NCBI GenBank assembly: GCA_964412395.1
Contig: CAYPOY010000314.1
Coordinates: forward strand, 1 to 6,295
Length of the DNA: 6,295 nt
Reading direction: 5' to 3'
Source: CAYPOY01 sp964412395
GTDB lineage: Bacteria > Chloroflexota > Anaerolineae > B4-G1
The translations under genes were made by a program, and so were the position numbers. The notes beneath the pieces were generated by a model that was not told where the DNA came from, did not search any database, and worked only from the letters and a program-made list of their open reading frames with translations. Positions 5,448 to 6,295 of the stretch are shown here, one piece after another (the first letter of the stretch is position 1; every line of letters starts with the position of its first letter).

Positions 5448-5927
5448 TCAGGGCAGCGTGAATGCTTCGCGCAGCGCATGGACGGCTTCGTCCAGGCGCT
5501 GGGCTTCGATCACACAAGTGATGGTCGAGAGGGAGGTGCTGATGGCGCGGATGTTGATGTTGCAATCGCCCAGCGTCTTGCACATCTGGCTGGCGACGCC
5601 GCGCTGCTCGCGAAAATCAAGGCCGAAGAGGCTCACCGACGCTACTTCGGCGTCGCAGGTGATGGCTTTCCCTCCGACCTCCTCCCGTATACGTTCGACT
5701 ACCTCCAGTGCTTCACTCAGGTCGTCCCGGTCCACGCACAGGACAGTGTGGTCCTTTTTCTCCCAGTCAATCAGGTGCACGATGAGTTCGACGTTGATTC
5801 CCTGGTCGCTCAACGCAGAGAAGAGCCTGCCGCCTACGCCTGGACGTGATGGGATGTCCATTACACCAATCATAGCCAGGTGATCATTCTGGATCAGGCC
5901 ACTGGCCTGGAGTTTGCCATTAGTCAT
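5448..5927 (-). CDS. Stand-alone tandem ACT-domain protein, aspartokinase regulatory-domain type
   Basis: The 159-residue product consists of two ACT domains, at about residues 18-85 and 94-158. Their sequence follows the C-terminal regulatory region of aspartate kinase: DIPSRPGVGGRLFSALSDQG then INVELIV in the first, and INIRAISTSLSTITCVI followed by LDEAVHALREAF in the second. ACT domains bind amino acids and dimerise. In aspartokinase they mediate feedback by lysine or threonine. No kinase domain is present in this gene or the visible upstream sequence, so this is a free regulatory module, and its ligand and target are unknown. The usual TSE-I-K sequence of aspartokinase ACT2 is here TSLSTI, so ligand binding may differ. 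The start at 5927 is fixed by GGAGGTG five bases upstream; a longer frame to 5978 begins before this site. It is the first gene of the cluster, 10 nt ahead of atpD. Confidence 0.85.
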   Translation of the reverse strand: MTNGKLQASGLIQNDHLAMIGVMDIPSRPGVGGRLFSALSDQGINVELIVHLIDWEKKDHTVLCVDRDDLSEALEVVERIREEVGGKAITCDAEVASVSLFGLDFREQRGVASQMCKTLGDCNINIRAISTSLSTITCVIEAQRLDEAVHALREAFTLP

Positions 5928-5932
5928 AGTTT

Positions 5933-5939
5933 CACCTCC
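5933..5939 (-). promoter_or_regulatory. Ribosome-binding site of the ACT-domain gene
   Basis: The minus strand reads GGAGGTG followed by AAACT and the ATG at 5927. It is strong and well spaced, and it rules against the in-frame ATG at 5978. Confidence 0.85.
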
Positions 5940-6012
5940 ACATCGTATAGCTGACAGGACGGGGCGGATTGGCGTCACTCGTTACCCCGGCCTGAAGAGC
6001 CAGGACTGGAGG

Positions 6013-6052
6013 CCCCCCCCTCACTTCCCCCCTATGGGGGGATTGAGGGGGG
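6013..6052. repeat. Nested G/C-run hairpin repeat in the cluster leader (copy 2)
   Basis: The outer stem CCCCCCTCA (6015-6023) pairs with TGAGGGGGG (6044-6052). An inner stem CCCCCC (6027-6032) pairs with GGGGGG (6036-6041) around a TAT loop. The 6027-6052 part matches the repeat inside the AtpI/Q-like gene. It lies in the 222-bp gap between the stress-protein gene and the ACT gene, so it would form a strong structure in the leader RNA if the promoter near 6107 is used. No U-run follows in the minus-strand direction. Confidence 0.7.
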
Positions 6053-6106
6053 ATGCCCCTACAGGGCGGCGCGGCCCGACGCATCCTTGCTTATGAAGTC
6101 AGAAGG

Positions 6107-6112
6107 ATTATA
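6107..6112 (-). promoter_or_regulatory. Candidate -10 element for the ACT-atpD-nfeD cluster
   Basis: The minus strand reads a perfect TATAAT. The best -35 at 17 bp (TACCCA) is poor. If used, it gives a leader of roughly 170 nt containing the nested hairpin repeat. It lies after the stress-protein stop, in the expected place for a cluster promoter. Confidence 0.45.
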
Positions 6113-6149
6113 CCGCAGGGTGGCGAAGTTGGGTAGTTGGGTTGGTTAG

Positions 6150-6295
6150 TCAGCGTCTGGCGGGGGTGTGCCTGACGACGAGGACGGGGCAAGGGGCGTA
6201 TTCGATCACCCGCTCGGCCACGCTGCCGATGAGGACGCGCCGTGGCCCACGGCGGCCTACCTGGCCGATGACGATCAGGTCCACCCCTTGCTCGC
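6150..6295 (-). CDS. Universal stress protein (UspA family), C-terminal fragment cut by window edge
   Basis: Only the last 47 residues are in the window, beginning EQGVDLIVIGQVGRRG and ending in VRHTPARR. They contain the USP nucleotide-binding pattern G-2x-G-9x-G-S (GQVG, nine residues, GS), followed by VAERVIEYAPCPVLVV, the conserved last strand of the fold. This indicates an ATP-binding type USP domain. Whether the full protein has one or two USP domains cannot be seen. It is on the same strand as the cluster, 222 bp upstream of the ACT gene, with no obvious terminator between, so read-through is possible. It is probably a separate unit. Confidence 0.9.
   Translation of the reverse strand, partial: EQGVDLIVIGQVGRRGPRRVLIGSVAERVIEYAPCPVLVVRHTPARR

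Noticed and set aside
4451..5461. Plus-strand open frame of 336 codons
   Set aside because: It is antisense to atpD, whose Walker motifs and catalytic residues are intact. Its His/Arg/Gln-rich translation is typical of a shadow frame in GC-rich DNA.
5438..5479. Extended atpD start at 5479
   Set aside because: It would overlap the ACT coding region and add 14 residues not seen in beta subunits. The ATG at 5437 has a GGGAA site and a normal 10-nt gap.
1..6295. CRISPR array, tRNA or rRNA gene
   Set aside because: No regularly spaced repeat-spacer pattern was seen, and no tRNA- or rRNA-like stretch was recognised by eye on either strand.

Overview
The window is a single minus-strand gene cluster; every gene I can support reads right to left. 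In transcription order it holds the C-terminal end of a universal stress protein, a stand-alone double-ACT protein resembling the regulatory domain of aspartokinase, the F-type ATPase beta subunit (atpD), an NfeD-family membrane serine protease, an SPFH/stomatin-like protein (slipin), the ATPase epsilon subunit (atpC), a small AtpI/AtpQ-type membrane protein, and the first 132 residues of the ATPase a subunit (atpB), which runs off the left edge.

The order beta - epsilon - AtpI/Q-like - a is not the usual bacterial atpIBEFHAGDC order. It matches the start of the alternative 'N-ATPase' operons (atpDCQRBEFAG), a laterally mobile second F-type ATPase described as Na+-translocating. This copy departs from that plan in two ways. 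An nfeD-slipin pair, a known protease/scaffold partnership, sits between beta and epsilon. There is also no room for atpR between the AtpI/Q-like gene and atpB. The c, b, alpha and gamma genes would lie left of the window, so neither ion specificity nor completeness of the enzyme can be judged here.

Gene junctions are tight at the right end: 10 nt from the ACT gene to atpD and 5 nt from atpD to nfeD, with the nfeD ribosome-binding site inside the end of atpD. They are also tight at the left end (7 nt from the AtpI/Q-like gene to atpB). In the middle, the 393-bp nfeD-slipin gap, the 140-bp slipin-atpC gap and the 52-bp atpC-atpI gap are filled with small repeats. These include a 142-bp MITE-like element with 18-bp terminal inverted repeats and a 10-bp flanking direct repeat, a second 131-bp inverted-repeat unit, paired 13-15 bp GACCTC(C/G)GAGGTC palindromes, and a G/C-run hairpin repeat found both in the leader of the cluster and inside the coding region of the AtpI/Q-like gene. 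Candidate promoters are visible ahead of the ACT gene and ahead of slipin.

The organism is a GC-rich bacterium rich in short palindromic repeats. The repeat style and protein sequences suggest a Chloroflexota-like lineage, but that is an inference from general resemblance and not a demonstrated assignment. The cluster suggests a membrane energy-coupling enzyme co-expressed with a membrane quality-control pair.
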